Assembly: GCA_026398935.1 (NCBI GenBank)
Contig: JAPLRW010000259.1
Location: 1 to 61,883 of the forward strand
From: Methylococcales bacterium
GTDB taxonomy: Bacteria; Pseudomonadota; Gammaproteobacteria; Methylococcales; Methylomonadaceae
Direction of reading: 5' to 3'
DNA length: 61,883 nucleotides
Below the pieces are notes generated by a model. That model was not told the origin of the DNA and did not search any database. It saw nothing but the letters and a program-made list of their open reading frames with translations. The translations under genes were made by a program, and so were the position numbers. Shown piece by piece: positions 1-9,086 of the stretch (positions within the stretch are counted from its first letter, which is position 1; each line of letters begins with the position of its first letter).

Positions 1-1335
1 CCGATTGTAATGGATAAAGAAGTCTATCCAGAGATGGATGAAGATGAAGATGAAAACGCAGAGGAAGGCGCGGAAAAGGCGTCTAAACCAGAAGCGGTTA
101 TCGAAGAAGAAACCATTAATAGTGCGTCGGCTTTATGGACAAAATCTAAAGACGAGATTTCTGATGAAGCCTATACGGAATTCTACAAACACGTATCGCA
201 CGATTATCAAGATCCTTTAGCGCATGTACACAGCCGTGTTGAGGGAACTAACGAATACAGCTTGTTGTTATATGTGCCAGCGCGTGCGCCTTTCGATATG
301 TGGGATCGTGACGCTAAACACGGCGTAAAATTGTATGTGCGTAAAGTATTTATCACTGATGATGCTGAACAACTGATGCCACGTTATTTGCGTTTTATTC
401 GCGGTGTCATTGACGCAGATGCGTTACCGTTGAACGTATCCAGAGAATTGTTGCAAGAAAGTAAACAAATCAGTGCGATTAAAACCGGCGCGGTTAAAAA
501 AGTATTGGGTTTACTGGAAAATCTGGCTAAAAACGATGCTGAAAAATACGCTACTTTTTGGTCGCAATTCGGCACGGTTATAAAAGAAGGGCCGATTGAA
601 GATCATAAAAACAAAGATCAAGTAGCAAGATTGTTACGTTTTGCCTCTACGCATGCTGATACAGATGCGCAGACCGTCAGCCTAGACGATTACATTGCAC
701 GTATGCAGGAAGGCCAAGATAAAATTTATTACATTACTGCTGATAGCTTTTCTGCCGCTAAAAATAGCCCGCATTTGGAAATTTTCCGTAAAAAAGGCAT
801 TGAAGTCTTATTGTTATCGGATCGTATTGATGAATGGTTGGTGTCAAATTTAAGTGACTTTAACGACAAACATTTGCAATCGGTGGCTAAAGGTCAGTTA
901 GACCTCGACAAGCCAGAAACCGATGAAGATAAACAACAGCAAGAAGCGGTTGATAAAGCGTTTGAATCGGTGTTAAAGCAAATTAAAACCGTTTTGGGTG
1001 ATAAGGTTAGTGACGTGCGTATCAGTCACCGTTTAACCGATTCCCCTGCGTGTTTAGTGGCAACCGATTACGGTATGAGCTTAAACATGGAACGCATCAT
1101 GAAAGAAGCGGGACAGAATTTGAGCATGATGGGCGGCGGCAGTAAGCCAGTGTTTGAAATTAACCCTAGCCATGGGTTGGTGGTTAAGATTAAAAATGAA
1201 ACCGATGATGCACGTTTTGCCGATATTACACAGATTTTGTTTGATCAAGCAATACTGAGCGAAGGCGGGCATTTAGATGATCCAGCCGCGTTTGTACATA
1301 AGCTTAACGGCTTGCTGCAAAGCTTGTTGAACTAA
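1..1335 (+). CDS. htpG: Hsp90 chaperone HtpG, 5'-truncated by window edge
   Basis: The reading frame is open from base 1 (P-I-V-M...) to a TAA at 1333-1335, so the start lies upstream of the window; 444 residues are visible. HtpG is the cytosolic bacterial Hsp90, an ATP-driven dimeric chaperone. What is present is the charged linker (acidic E/D/K run, visible residues 8-45), the middle client-binding domain (PLAHVHSRVEGTNEYSLLLY, then the ALPLNVSRELLQ signature near 140-155) and the C-terminal dimerisation domain ending in HKLNGLLQSLLN. The N-terminal ATPase domain is outside the window. The gene is followed by a strong hairpin terminator, so it ends its transcription unit. No damage is seen in the visible part. 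Confidence 0.97.
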   Translation, partial: PIVMDKEVYPEMDEDEDENAEEGAEKASKPEAVIEEETINSASALWTKSKDEISDEAYTEFYKHVSHDYQDPLAHVHSRVEGTNEYSLLLYVPARAPFDMWDRDAKHGVKLYVRKVFITDDAEQLMPRYLRFIRGVIDADALPLNVSRELLQESKQISAIKTGAVKKVLGLLENLAKNDAEKYATFWSQFGTVIKEGPIEDHKNKDQVARLLRFASTHADTDAQTVSLDDYIARMQEGQDKIYYITADSFSAAKNSPHLEIFRKKGIEVLLLSDRIDEWLVSNLSDFNDKHLQSVAKGQLDLDKPETDEDKQQQEAVDKAFESVLKQIKTVLGDKVSDVRISHRLTDSPACLVATDYGMSLNMERIMKEAGQNLSMMGGGSKPVFEINPSHGLVVKIKNETDDARFADITQILFDQAILSEGGHLDDPAAFVHKLNGLLQSLLN

Positions 1336-1389
1336 GCGTTAAAGACGCAGAAAGGTGGTGTATACGCTTTTCTGTGTAAAATCTTTATA

Positions 1390-1428
1390 AAGCCTGCGCC
1401 GTTTTAAAAACGGCGCAGGCTTTTTTTT
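1390..1428 (+). terminator. Rho-independent terminator of htpG
   Basis: A perfect GC-rich stem (AAGCCTGCGCCG at 1390-1401 pairing with CGGCGCAGGCTT at 1411-1422) with a short A/T-rich loop is followed by a run of eight T. It lies 55 bases after the htpG stop, which is classic intrinsic terminator geometry. Confidence 0.92.
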
Positions 1429-1439
1429 GCCCAATCGTA

Positions 1440-1593
1440 TTGGTGGCCTATTGTTCCAAGGCGAAGTAGACGACGATCATGGTCGCGTGTTTTTTACCAC
1501 GCATTCAATAGCGATTATCATGCGGCATATTTCCCTAAAAAGGCGTGAATCTGGGATAATGGGACTGAAATCATCGGTGTACGTGCTTTTTAA
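1440..1593 (+). pseudogene. Possible decayed gene fragment downstream of htpG
   Basis: The 266 bases between the htpG terminator and ubiG contain no intact ORF, but two adjoining frames read like protein. One gives FQGEVDDDHGRVFF (about 1452-1494). Then another frame gives HAFNSDYHAAYFPKKA (1498-1545), a TGA at 1546, and IWDNGTEIIGVRAF ending at a TAA at 1591. A frameshift and an in-frame stop would explain this as the 3' remnant of a lost gene. I do not recognise the family. Chance coding-like reading is possible. Confidence 0.3.
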
Positions 1594-1694
1594 TCATGCG
1601 CATTAGTAGTGCATAATGAAAAGAGAAAATACAAACGATGACTAATAACCTAGTAATATAGTAAACTATAGCCAATCAACACGGTGCGACAAGT

Positions 1695-2408
1695 ATGACA
1701 TCAACAGCAAACGTTCATCTGCATGAAATTAATAAATTTGGCGCGCAAGCAGAACGCTGGTGGGATCTGGAAGGTGAGTTTAAAACCTTGCATGATATTA
1801 ACCCCTTGCGCATCAGTTTTATGCAGCAATTTACCAGTATTGCGGGTAAACGCATTATTGATGTCGGCTGCGGTGGTGGCATTTTAAGTGAAGGTCTGGC
1901 TCGGCTGGATGCTGATGTGACAGGCATTGATTTGAGCGAAGAGCTGATTGATGTTGCTGATTTACATGGGCTGGAATCCGGTATCGCCGTCAGCTATCAA
2001 AAGATAAGCGCCGAAGACATGGCCGAGCAACACGCAGAACAGTTCGATATTGTGACCTGTATGGAAATGCTGGAACATGTCCCCGATCCCGCCGCGATTA
2101 TAAGAGCGTGTGCGACATTGGTAAAGCCGGGCGGAAGGGTGTTTTTCTCAACGTTAAACCGTCACCGTCAACCAAAAGCCTATCTACTGGCGATTGTCGC
2201 GGCGGAACATGTACTGAGAATGTTACCTAAAGGTACGCATGATTTTAAAACTTTTATTAAACCTGCTGAACTCAGCCAGTCGGCGCGAGCGGCCGGATTA
2301 GAGCTGCAAGGTATGGTCGGTATTGAATACAATCCTTTCAGTAAACGCTTTCGTTTAGGCAAAGATGTAGCAGTGAATTATATCGCTGCGTTTAAACGGC
2401 CTGAGTAA
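1695..2408 (+). CDS. ubiG: UbiG ubiquinone O-methyltransferase
   Basis: This 237-residue cytosolic class I SAM-dependent methyltransferase carries out both O-methylations of ubiquinone biosynthesis. It shows the SAM motif I DVGCGGGILSEGLARL (about residues 56-71), the acidic loop GIDLSEELID, the MEMLEHVPDP motif and the family-typical VNYIAAFKRP end. Length matches the family (about 240 aa). The start ATG at 1695 fits the usual N-terminus with the AQRWWD-like segment (AERWWD) at residues 17-22. It begins a closely packed run of four genes (gph starts 6 bp after its stop); ubiG-gph adjacency is common in gammaproteobacteria. Confidence 0.96.
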   Translation: MTSTANVHLHEINKFGAQAERWWDLEGEFKTLHDINPLRISFMQQFTSIAGKRIIDVGCGGGILSEGLARLDADVTGIDLSEELIDVADLHGLESGIAVSYQKISAEDMAEQHAEQFDIVTCMEMLEHVPDPAAIIRACATLVKPGGRVFFSTLNRHRQPKAYLLAIVAAEHVLRMLPKGTHDFKTFIKPAELSQSARAAGLELQGMVGIEYNPFSKRFRLGKDVAVNYIAAFKRPE

Positions 2409-2414
2409 GCGATT

Positions 2415-3095
2415 ATGCCTGCCGCTTTTAAATTATCGTGTGTTTTATTTGATTTAGATGGCACGTTAGTCGATACCTCTGCGGATTTAATCGCGGCGCT
2501 GAACCATGCACTAACGCAACACCAGTTTGCGGAGGTCGCAGCTGATGGCGTGAAGCCTTATATATCTTATGGGGCGGCTGCTATGATTAAACACAGTGTT
2601 GCAGCGACTGTCGATGCAACGGTGCAGGCTGACTTATTGCAATCCTTTTTAGAGTACTATCAAGATAATATTGCCACGCACAGCGCGTTGTTTGCGGGCA
2701 TGGACGCCACCTTGGCTTCTATTGAAGCGCTGGGGCTTAAATGGGGCGTTATCACCAATAAAAGGCAGTGTTTTACGCAGCCTTTGCTGGACGCGCTCGG
2801 TTTAAGCCAGCGTGCGGCATGCATCATTAGTGGTGACAGTACGCCGCACAGCAAACCGCATCCACTGCCTATGCTCACGGGTTGCGAACAAGCGGGCGTT
2901 GCAGCGCAGGAGTGTGTTTACATTGGTGATGCCAGCCACGACATTGCTGCTGGACGCGCGGCCGCTATGAAAACCTTGGTAGCAACGTATGGCTTTTTAA
3001 AGCCTGATGATCAACCCGAACAGTGGGGTGCTGACCTGTTGGTTGCATCGCCGCTGCACATTAACGACTGGATTAAGGCCGCTGTATGCCATTAA
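2415..3095 (+). CDS. gph: Phosphoglycolate phosphatase-type HAD hydrolase
   Basis: This 226-residue HAD-superfamily phosphatase probably dephosphorylates 2-phosphoglycolate from oxidative damage or carbon metabolism. HAD motif I is FDLDGTLVDTSADL (residues 11-24), motif II is the T of GVITNK (about 112-117), motif III is the K of SKPHP, and motif IV is YIGDASHDIAAG. A helical cap domain lies between motifs I and II, as in subclass IA. It sits 6 bp after ubiG and overlaps the next gene by 10 bp, so all are likely co-transcribed. Relatives with other sugar-phosphate substrates (MupP, for example) cannot be excluded from sequence alone. Confidence 0.88.
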   Translation: MPAAFKLSCVLFDLDGTLVDTSADLIAALNHALTQHQFAEVAADGVKPYISYGAAAMIKHSVAATVDATVQADLLQSFLEYYQDNIATHSALFAGMDATLASIEALGLKWGVITNKRQCFTQPLLDALGLSQRAACIISGDSTPHSKPHPLPMLTGCEQAGVAAQECVYIGDASHDIAAGRAAAMKTLVATYGFLKPDDQPEQWGADLLVASPLHINDWIKAAVCH

Positions 3096-3814
3096 GTAAG
3101 CAAGTTATTTTAATCACTGGTGCAGGCGGTGGATTAGGCAGTGTCGCGGCACTGGCTTTAGCACAAAAAGGGGCGCAGGTTATTTTGCTGGATAAACTGA
3201 TTCCCGCATTGGAAAAAACCTATGACGCCATTGTCGCGGCACACGCGCCGGAACCGATCATGTATCCTTTTGATCTAAACGGCGCTGGCGAGCAAGATTA
3301 TCTCGACTTGGCCGCGCGCATCGAAGAAGAATACGGCGCATTGCAGGGCTTGCTGCATTCAGCGGTAGCGTTTAAAGCGTTTACGCCGATGATTTGCCAG
3401 TCAACGACAGAATGGGCGCATGGTTTGAATGTGAATCTTAACGCACCCTTTTTATTAACCAAAGTGCTGTTACCGCTGTTAGAAAAAAGCGCACATGCTA
3501 GCATTGTATTTACCTTAGATTCTAGCGTGAGCAAAGCTCCGGCTTATGCCGGGGTATACGGTGTTTCAAAAATAGCTTTGCAAGGCTTGGCCAGTATTTT
3601 TGCGGCCGAGTTAGAGTCAGGGAAAAAAGTGCGCGTTAATACACTTATTCCAGGCCCCATTGATTCACCGTTGCGAAAAAAAGCCTATCCGGGCGAAGAT
3701 AAAACCAAATTACCCGATGTGCAATCACTGGCACCGGTCTATCACTATTTATTCAGTTCAGCCAGTATCGGTATCACGGGTCATACCATTGATGCCCGCA
3801 CTTTTCACTTATAA
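3086..3814 (+). CDS. YciK-like short-chain dehydrogenase/reductase
   Basis: This is a 242-residue classical SDR. It has the NAD(P) glycine motif ITGAGGGLG (residues 9-17), the SSVSKA segment supplying the catalytic Ser and the YGVSK catalytic Tyr-Lys pair (about 158-162). Placement after ubiG-gph matches yciK in gammaproteobacteria, whose substrate is not firmly known. Start ATG 3086 lies inside the end of gph (10-bp overlap), so translation is probably coupled. The C-terminus (SIGITGHTIDARTFHL) is a normal SDR end. Substrate is not predictable from the sequence. Confidence 0.85.
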   Translation: MPLSKQVILITGAGGGLGSVAALALAQKGAQVILLDKLIPALEKTYDAIVAAHAPEPIMYPFDLNGAGEQDYLDLAARIEEEYGALQGLLHSAVAFKAFTPMICQSTTEWAHGLNVNLNAPFLLTKVLLPLLEKSAHASIVFTLDSSVSKAPAYAGVYGVSKIALQGLASIFAAELESGKKVRVNTLIPGPIDSPLRKKAYPGEDKTKLPDVQSLAPVYHYLFSSASIGITGHTIDARTFHL

Positions 3815-3824
3815 ACGACCTTTT

Positions 3825-4376
3825 ATGGCAGCAGACAGAGAAAAAATTACCTTAACCCGTGACGTCAACGTGGTTACTATCCCAGACGGCAATCATGGCA
3901 CGCTGAACCAAGGCGATGAAGTGACGATGCATCAGGCATTAGGCAATAACTATACGGTAGTGACTGACTACGGCCATATGGTGCAAATTTCCGGTCTGGA
4001 TGCTGATGCTTTGGGTAAGGAAGTGCATCAATTACAAACCTTGGTATCAGAAACCGATGCTAAAGCGGTTGAGAAAAATTGTTGGGAAGTGATGAAAACC
4101 GTTTACGATCCCGAAATCCCCGTCAACATTGTTGATCTGGGATTGGTGTATCACTGTGAAGTGACCTCTGTCGGCGAAGGGCAAAACGAAGTGCATGTGC
4201 AAATGACCCTTACTGCGCCAGGCTGTGGCATGGGGCCGGTTATCCAAGGCGATGTTGAAAAAAACATTCGCGGCTTATCCGGCGTAACCAAAGTCAATGT
4301 GGAAGTGGTTCTTGATCCACCTTGGTCACGCGAAATGATGTCGGAAGTGGCACAAGTGCAATTGGGGCTTTACTGA
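3825..4376 (+). CDS. sufT: SufT-like Fe-S cluster assembly protein (MIP18/DUF59 family)
   Basis: This 183-residue protein has a short N-terminal SufT-specific region (VVTIPDGNHGTLNQGDEVTM) followed by a DUF59/MIP18 domain. Within the domain are KTVYDPEIPVNIVDLGLVY and the cysteine loop LTAPGCGMGPVIQ, with the DPPWSREMMSE ending typical of the family. SufT proteins help insert or mature [4Fe-4S] clusters. I chose ATG 3825 rather than the longer in-frame opening from 3660, because upstream residues lie inside the SDR gene and do not resemble the family; length then matches SufT (about 175-185). It is the last gene of the ubiG-gph-SDR-sufT run, 10 bp after the SDR stop. Confidence 0.9.
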   Translation: MAADREKITLTRDVNVVTIPDGNHGTLNQGDEVTMHQALGNNYTVVTDYGHMVQISGLDADALGKEVHQLQTLVSETDAKAVEKNCWEVMKTVYDPEIPVNIVDLGLVYHCEVTSVGEGQNEVHVQMTLTAPGCGMGPVIQGDVEKNIRGLSGVTKVNVEVVLDPPWSREMMSEVAQVQLGLY

Positions 4377-4409
4377 TAAGGAATGAAGATTTAATAATAT
4401 ACCGCTAAT

Positions 4410-4448
4410 GGTAGGGTGCGTTATCTGGTGCATGGCATGCACCCTACC
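4410..4448. repeat. Inverted repeat of the GTAGGGTGC family
   Basis: Perfect 10-bp arms GGTAGGGTGC (4410-4419) and GCACCCTACC (4439-4448) lie between the convergent sufT and tilS. The same GTAGGGTGC core recurs near 35886 and 37780, so this looks like a dispersed REP-like element. It could also act as a transcription roadblock between the convergent genes, although no T run follows. Confidence 0.6.
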
Positions 4449-4471
4449 TGACTGATAAGCGCGCTTAACCG

Positions 4472-5763
4472 TTAGCTTGCAGCACGGGTAGACGTCCAAA
4501 TCACTTGTAGCGCTTTATCTGCATCCTCTGTCCACACCTCGCGACTCACCCAACGGTCAGCCACCGCCGCTAATTGATCATTCAGATAGATTAAGGGCAG
4601 GGTGGCGCGTTGCCACGGTGGAATCGCTGCTTCCTGATACAGTTTTTTAAGTGACTGTCGCCCTTCGCGTCCCAGCAGGGCAATTTTCTCGCCGCCCACC
4701 CTAAAACGTACCGTTACCTCTGCGTCACGCCAATAATCTCGATGAATGCCTTTTTTCGCCGCCACCCACTGTAAATGGCTATGGGCATCAATGCGCAGAC
4801 GGGTCTGGTCTGTCGGCCAGATTAATGGCACTGGCGTACGCTGTGTATTCGCCGGAGCCAGCGGTAAACAATAGAGTTGCTGGCGATAACGGCGAATACG
4901 CATCGTCTGATAAATCAGCTCAGGATCACGCGACGGCTCGGCGGCAATAACTTGTTCAAACAGCGCCGATAATACCGCTTCTGAAGGCATTTTTAAGCCG
5001 AAAGTCTGTAACCATTGGCGCAACACCAATCGCTGCTGGTAGGCGGAATATTGCAATAGCTGGGTTAAATTAATGCTTTGCGTGGGCGCGTCCCATACCG
5101 TCGCCAGACTTAGCTCGGTTTGCACCTGCAATGCCGTGTGTGCCTGCGCGCAATGCTTGGCTGAGCGTGCCACCGTGCTTGCCAGCATCGGCCAGCGCGC
5201 GGTTAATAGCGGCAATACGGCATTGCGTAATAAATTACGGTCAAAAGCATTGCTTTGATTACTGGGGTCTTCCACCCAAGCCAACTGGTGTTGTTCTGCA
5301 TATTTCAGAATAGCCTGTTTGGCTACCGTCAAAAACGGCCTTAAAGAATGTCCCAGTCCTAACTAAACAATTGTAATAACACCGTTTCGAGTTGATCGTC
5401 CTGATGTTGCCCCAATAACAGCACATCATTATGGGACAGCAGTGTGGCAAACGCTTGATAACGCGCATCACGAGCCGCTTCTTCAGGACTGACGCCCACC
5501 GCCGCCGTTGCATTCACCCGTAAACAAACAAACGCCACGCCTAAGTGCATCGCCACCTGCGCGCAATGCTGCGCCCAATCCTCTGCAACGGCTTGTAAGC
5601 CATGATGCACATAAACGGCAGTTAAGCGCGGACGTAATGCGGGTATCGTTGTACATAAATGCAGCAACACATGCGAATCCACGCCGCCGCTGTAAGCCAC
5701 ATAAACCTTAGCGACTGGCTCAAGGTGGTTTAAAGCGTTAGTAATAAGGGCTGTGCTTAGCAA
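4472..5763 (-). pseudogene. tilS: tRNA(Ile)-lysidine synthase TilS, frameshifted and internally shortened
   Basis: Two minus-strand frames together make TilS, which converts C34 of tRNA-Ile(CAU) to lysidine. The 5' part (5763-5359, 134 aa, apparent TTG start) carries the PP-loop VYVAYSGGVDSHVLLHL, the YVHHGLQ motif and GQHQDDQLETVLLQL, then stops at TAG. The 3' part resumes in another frame near 5355 (LGLGHSLRPFLTV, then AWVEDPSNQSNAFDRNLLRN) and runs to 4472 with normal central and C-terminal domains. The family's segment between the ETVLLQL helix and the LRPFL strand (roughly 15-20 residues, RG.G..GL..M) is missing, so a small deletion rather than a simple one-base slip broke the frame. TilS is normally essential, so another copy or an assembly error should be considered. 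The 5' end also lacks a clear SD. Confidence 0.85.
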
Positions 5764-5805
5764 AGGCGCGCTCTGGTTTTAGGGTGGCAATGATTTGAGA
5801 ACGGT

Positions 5806-8800
5806 TTAGTCATAATTTTTCGCCTTCCCTGATGGCAATGTAGGCTTGGCGTCGGAATCCTTTGCAGATAATTGTTCCCAATAATCTAAACCTTCACCAT
5901 CTAATTGCTTGGCGAGGCTTTCCAATGCGGCTAAGGATTTTGCTAAATTAATTTGTTTAGCAATTTGGTATACCTGTAACCACTTTTCCTTGGCTTGTTG
6001 CTGCTCATTCGCTTGCCAGTGAATATGGCCTATATTAAATAAAGTCGCACATTCCCCTGATTTATCGCCGATGTCTTGCTGTATTTTCAGCGAGTCGGTG
6101 AGATAGCGTAAGGCGGTGTCGTAGTCGCCTTTGGCATTGTAAATTGAAGAAATATTATTCAGCGTCGCGCCTTCGCCCGCTTTATCGCCGATGTATTGCC
6201 TGATTTTCAGCGAGTCGGTGAGGTAGCGTAAGGCGGTGTCGTAGTCGCCTTTGGCATCGTAAATTTGAGAGGTGTCGTAGTCGCCCCTGACTTTGTAAAT
6301 TTGAGAAATATTATTCAGCGTCGCGCCTTCGCCCGCTTTATCGCCGATGTCTTGCCTGATTTTCAGCGAGTCGGTCAGATAGCGTAAGGCGGTGTCGTAG
6401 TCGCCTTTGGCATGCGCAATTGTAGCCAAATTATTCAGCGTCGCGCCTTCGCCCGCTTTATCGCCGAGTTCATGGTCAATTTTCAGCGAGTCGGTGAGGT
6501 AGCGTAAGGCGGTGTCGTAGTCGCCTTTGGCAGCGTAAATTTGAGAAATATTATTCAGCGTCGCGCCTTCACCTTGTTTATCGCCGAGTTCATGGTCAAT
6601 TTTCAGCGAGTCGGAGAGGTAGCGTAAGGCGGTGTCGTAGTCGCCTTTGGCAGCGTAAATTTGAGAGATATTATTCAGTGTCACGCCTTCGCTTTTTTTA
6701 TCCTTCAATTCGCGCTGTATCGGTAACAGCTCTTCATACAAAGCATGGGCTTCGTTATAACTGCTCACAGCATATAAGCGTTGAGCGAATGCCTGCGCAG
6801 GCTTAAGAAAAATATCTTTTCGTTCTCCCGCTCTGGCAATACGGATTAATTCCCTGATTTCTTCCTCTTTGATTTTATAATCACTGTCCCACCACAACGC
6901 CGATAAACATACCGCAGCCTTTGCATAAATGGTTAGCCGTTGTTCCGCATCTAATTCATCCGCCACTAACGGCAACAGCAAACGTGAAACAAAATACCGT
7001 TCTTGATAGGTTTCGATTAAACCCACTGCCAGCGCGGCGGCTAAACACGGCTCAAGAAGCGCGGGTTCAAAAATCGCCGCTAATACGGCTTTAGGCATAA
7101 AAATTTCAAACAATGCCGCGGTAGCGCACAGTTGCCGCGTTGATGGGGTTTGATAGGACAGTAAGGTTTCCAGTAATAATTCTTCTCGAAACTCGACTTG
7201 TTTATCTGCCAGTTGTTGAAAAACACTTGCTGCGTCTATGCTATCAACGGCTAACAGTTTATAGAGGCGTTCTAATAAGCGCGGATTACCCGCGCCTAAG
7301 TCAGTGGCTTGTTGAAACAGCACTGCGTGGTCGTTGGCGCGGTCTTCTAGTTGATGGTCGCTGATTAAATGGCGAATTTTCTTTTGTAAATCGGCTTTGC
7401 GTAAATCAATGACAGCTAATGCCAGTAAGTGCAGCGGCTTATCGACTGCGAAAGCATAGCGGCTGGTAATAATCACGCGGCTTTTGCTGTTGCTTTGATG
7501 AATCGCTGTGAGTAAGGCGGTCAATACCGCGTAGGCAGTGGGGTCAACGCGCTGGGTTTCGATGTCGATGTTCTGTTCAAAATCATCCAGCACGATTAAA
7601 AAACTGAGCTGTGGAAATTGTTTAAATACTAAGCCTAAGCGCGTGTTTAGCGGTAAGTCCTTATTTAATAGCGTGTTAATGGTGGCTATGTCCGAGTGCA
7701 GCAATTCTCCGAACACTTTTTTTAACGCGGTTTCGTCCAGTTTGCCAATAAGTATCAGCCGCTCTGGGAAATGGGTTTTTAAGCGGTCACACAACCGCGC
7801 CGCTAAACTACTTTTGCCTAAACCGCCCATGCCGAGTAATAACACGCCTTGGGCATAATTCATTTTGTCTTGTTTAGGCGCGCGTAAGCAACGAATAGCC
7901 TGTTGTAATAATCGCCGTCTGCCGACAAAACGACTGGCAGGACAAACTCGTTCGGTGGTTTTAAAGAATTCGTCTTCAATGACAGGCGGGGTGATGGCTT
8001 TACGGTCTGATGTATCTAAGGCGGTGACTAAAGCAATGGCTGGCGTGTGGTCGCTGTAAAAACGTAGCGTGTGCCACGATTTATCGCGATTTGTTTGTTC
8101 ATAATCAATCAGGGCTAAGCGAGTTTTGGCAACTGCCCGCCCTAAGTCCACGCCTTCAGCTAACAAGCTGTACAAAACTTTCGCGGTTTCACTGGCAGTA
8201 TCATCAGCTATGGGTTTTGCCCAGCCTAACACCGCTGGTATGCCCGCTTTAACCAGCTCGGCACACAGGCTGTCATTACTGTGCGCCGTTTCACAGCCTG
8301 ATAAAAACACTAAACGCGGGAAGATACCTTTTTCATTGAAAATTTCAGCAATTTGTTCGGCGGTGGTTGCGCTTTGTTGCCCGGTGTCATCTTCCATCAT
8401 GAACATAGGGTTGCCGGCTGTATTTTTTCCTGCATGACCTGTTAAATGCACGACATCAAAAAAATTATCTTCAGGGGTGTTCACTAGCCATTGTTTTAAG
8501 CCTGCTAGCGTACCGCTTTCTTCAACCACTAAATCGACATTGGCAGGATCGATAGCCGCTAGAATCAGGCTTTCTTCGGTTTCAAAATTTAACGACTTTA
8601 CACCTTCTGGCGCACACGCCATGAATAATAAGCGTAATGGGCGATTAGCGGGGCTAACGGCTTGGTTATCACTGGTAATTAAGCGTAACGGCGTGAACGG
8701 TTGATAGCGGTTAGCACATAAAAAATTAGCGTTGTATAATAGTTCCCACGCTAGATTTTCTAAATCATAGTTGCTATGAATATGTAATAAGGTGTCTTTA

Positions 8801-9030
8801 TCGTAGCCGTTTAAAACACTTTCTTTCCCGTTCAGCCAATCAAAAAGTTGTGTGCCTAAGGCTTGCAAATTAAGTCCTTTTTGATAGCATCGCTTACTTT
8901 CCCGCACAAACTCAACTAACGCTTCTGCGCTAATTGTACGGGTGTGAATGAGTTTGTCTTTGTCATCAATTAAGCGTAGTTCGTAGTCTGTAGGCGTTTG
9001 AGGGGAAACATTTAAATGCAGGGTTTTCAT
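5806..9030 (-). CDS. CHAT protease / NB-ARC STAND ATPase / TPR protein
   Basis: This 1074-residue protein has three parts. Residues ~80-340 form a CHAT (caspase-like) domain with the His-Cys dyad: VVHLTGHAG (H199) and VFLSGCETA (C246). Residues ~360-720 form an NB-ARC/STAND ATPase with P-loop LLGMGGLGKSSLA (K406), Walker B FLIVLDDFEQ and RVIITSRY. Residues ~770-1040 hold TPRs in 40-residue units (KGDYDTALRYLTDSLKI...GEGATLNN). STAND proteins are ligand-triggered switches that oligomerise and release an effector, here a predicted protease; many serve in immunity or programmed cell death. The units are nearly identical at DNA level, with one 12-residue partial copy (GDYDTSQIYDAK), indicating recent expansion. 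A 112-aa gene lies 56 bp upstream on the same strand. Start ATG 9030. Ligand and target are unknown. Confidence 0.88.
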   Translation of the reverse strand: MKTLHLNVSPQTPTDYELRLIDDKDKLIHTRTISAEALVEFVRESKRCYQKGLNLQALGTQLFDWLNGKESVLNGYDKDTLLHIHSNYDLENLAWELLYNANFLCANRYQPFTPLRLITSDNQAVSPANRPLRLLFMACAPEGVKSLNFETEESLILAAIDPANVDLVVEESGTLAGLKQWLVNTPEDNFFDVVHLTGHAGKNTAGNPMFMMEDDTGQQSATTAEQIAEIFNEKGIFPRLVFLSGCETAHSNDSLCAELVKAGIPAVLGWAKPIADDTASETAKVLYSLLAEGVDLGRAVAKTRLALIDYEQTNRDKSWHTLRFYSDHTPAIALVTALDTSDRKAITPPVIEDEFFKTTERVCPASRFVGRRRLLQQAIRCLRAPKQDKMNYAQGVLLLGMGGLGKSSLAARLCDRLKTHFPERLILIGKLDETALKKVFGELLHSDIATINTLLNKDLPLNTRLGLVFKQFPQLSFLIVLDDFEQNIDIETQRVDPTAYAVLTALLTAIHQSNSKSRVIITSRYAFAVDKPLHLLALAVIDLRKADLQKKIRHLISDHQLEDRANDHAVLFQQATDLGAGNPRLLERLYKLLAVDSIDAASVFQQLADKQVEFREELLLETLLSYQTPSTRQLCATAALFEIFMPKAVLAAIFEPALLEPCLAAALAVGLIETYQERYFVSRLLLPLVADELDAEQRLTIYAKAAVCLSALWWDSDYKIKEEEIRELIRIARAGERKDIFLKPAQAFAQRLYAVSSYNEAHALYEELLPIQRELKDKKSEGVTLNNISQIYAAKGDYDTALRYLSDSLKIDHELGDKQGEGATLNNISQIYAAKGDYDTALRYLTDSLKIDHELGDKAGEGATLNNLATIAHAKGDYDTALRYLTDSLKIRQDIGDKAGEGATLNNISQIYKVRGDYDTSQIYDAKGDYDTALRYLTDSLKIRQYIGDKAGEGATLNNISSIYNAKGDYDTALRYLTDSLKIQQDIGDKSGECATLFNIGHIHWQANEQQQAKEKWLQVYQIAKQINLAKSLAALESLAKQLDGEGLDYWEQLSAKDSDAKPTLPSGKAKNYD
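6055..6720 (-). repeat. 120-bp tandem repeats encoding TPR units
   Basis: Five near-identical 120-bp units inside the CHAT-NB-ARC gene encode 40-residue TPR modules. The phrase GGCGGTGTCGTAGTCGCC recurs every 120 bases on the plus strand. A 36-bp partial unit at about 6265-6300 adds 12 residues without breaking the frame. Such repeats can change copy number by slippage or recombination, altering the sensor surface. Confidence 0.9.
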
Positions 9031-9086
9031 AATAGCTTCATGGATTAATGAGGACGGTTGGGGTCTTGCATGAAAGGGGCTGCAAA

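Noticed and set aside
6055-6720. Regular repeats considered as a CRISPR array
   Set aside because: Unit is 120 bp without variable spacers and encodes TPR helices in frame.
7538-8437. Plus-strand frames of 106 and 103 residues opposite the CHAT gene
   Set aside because: Antisense shadows of a strong coding gene with Ser-rich composition.
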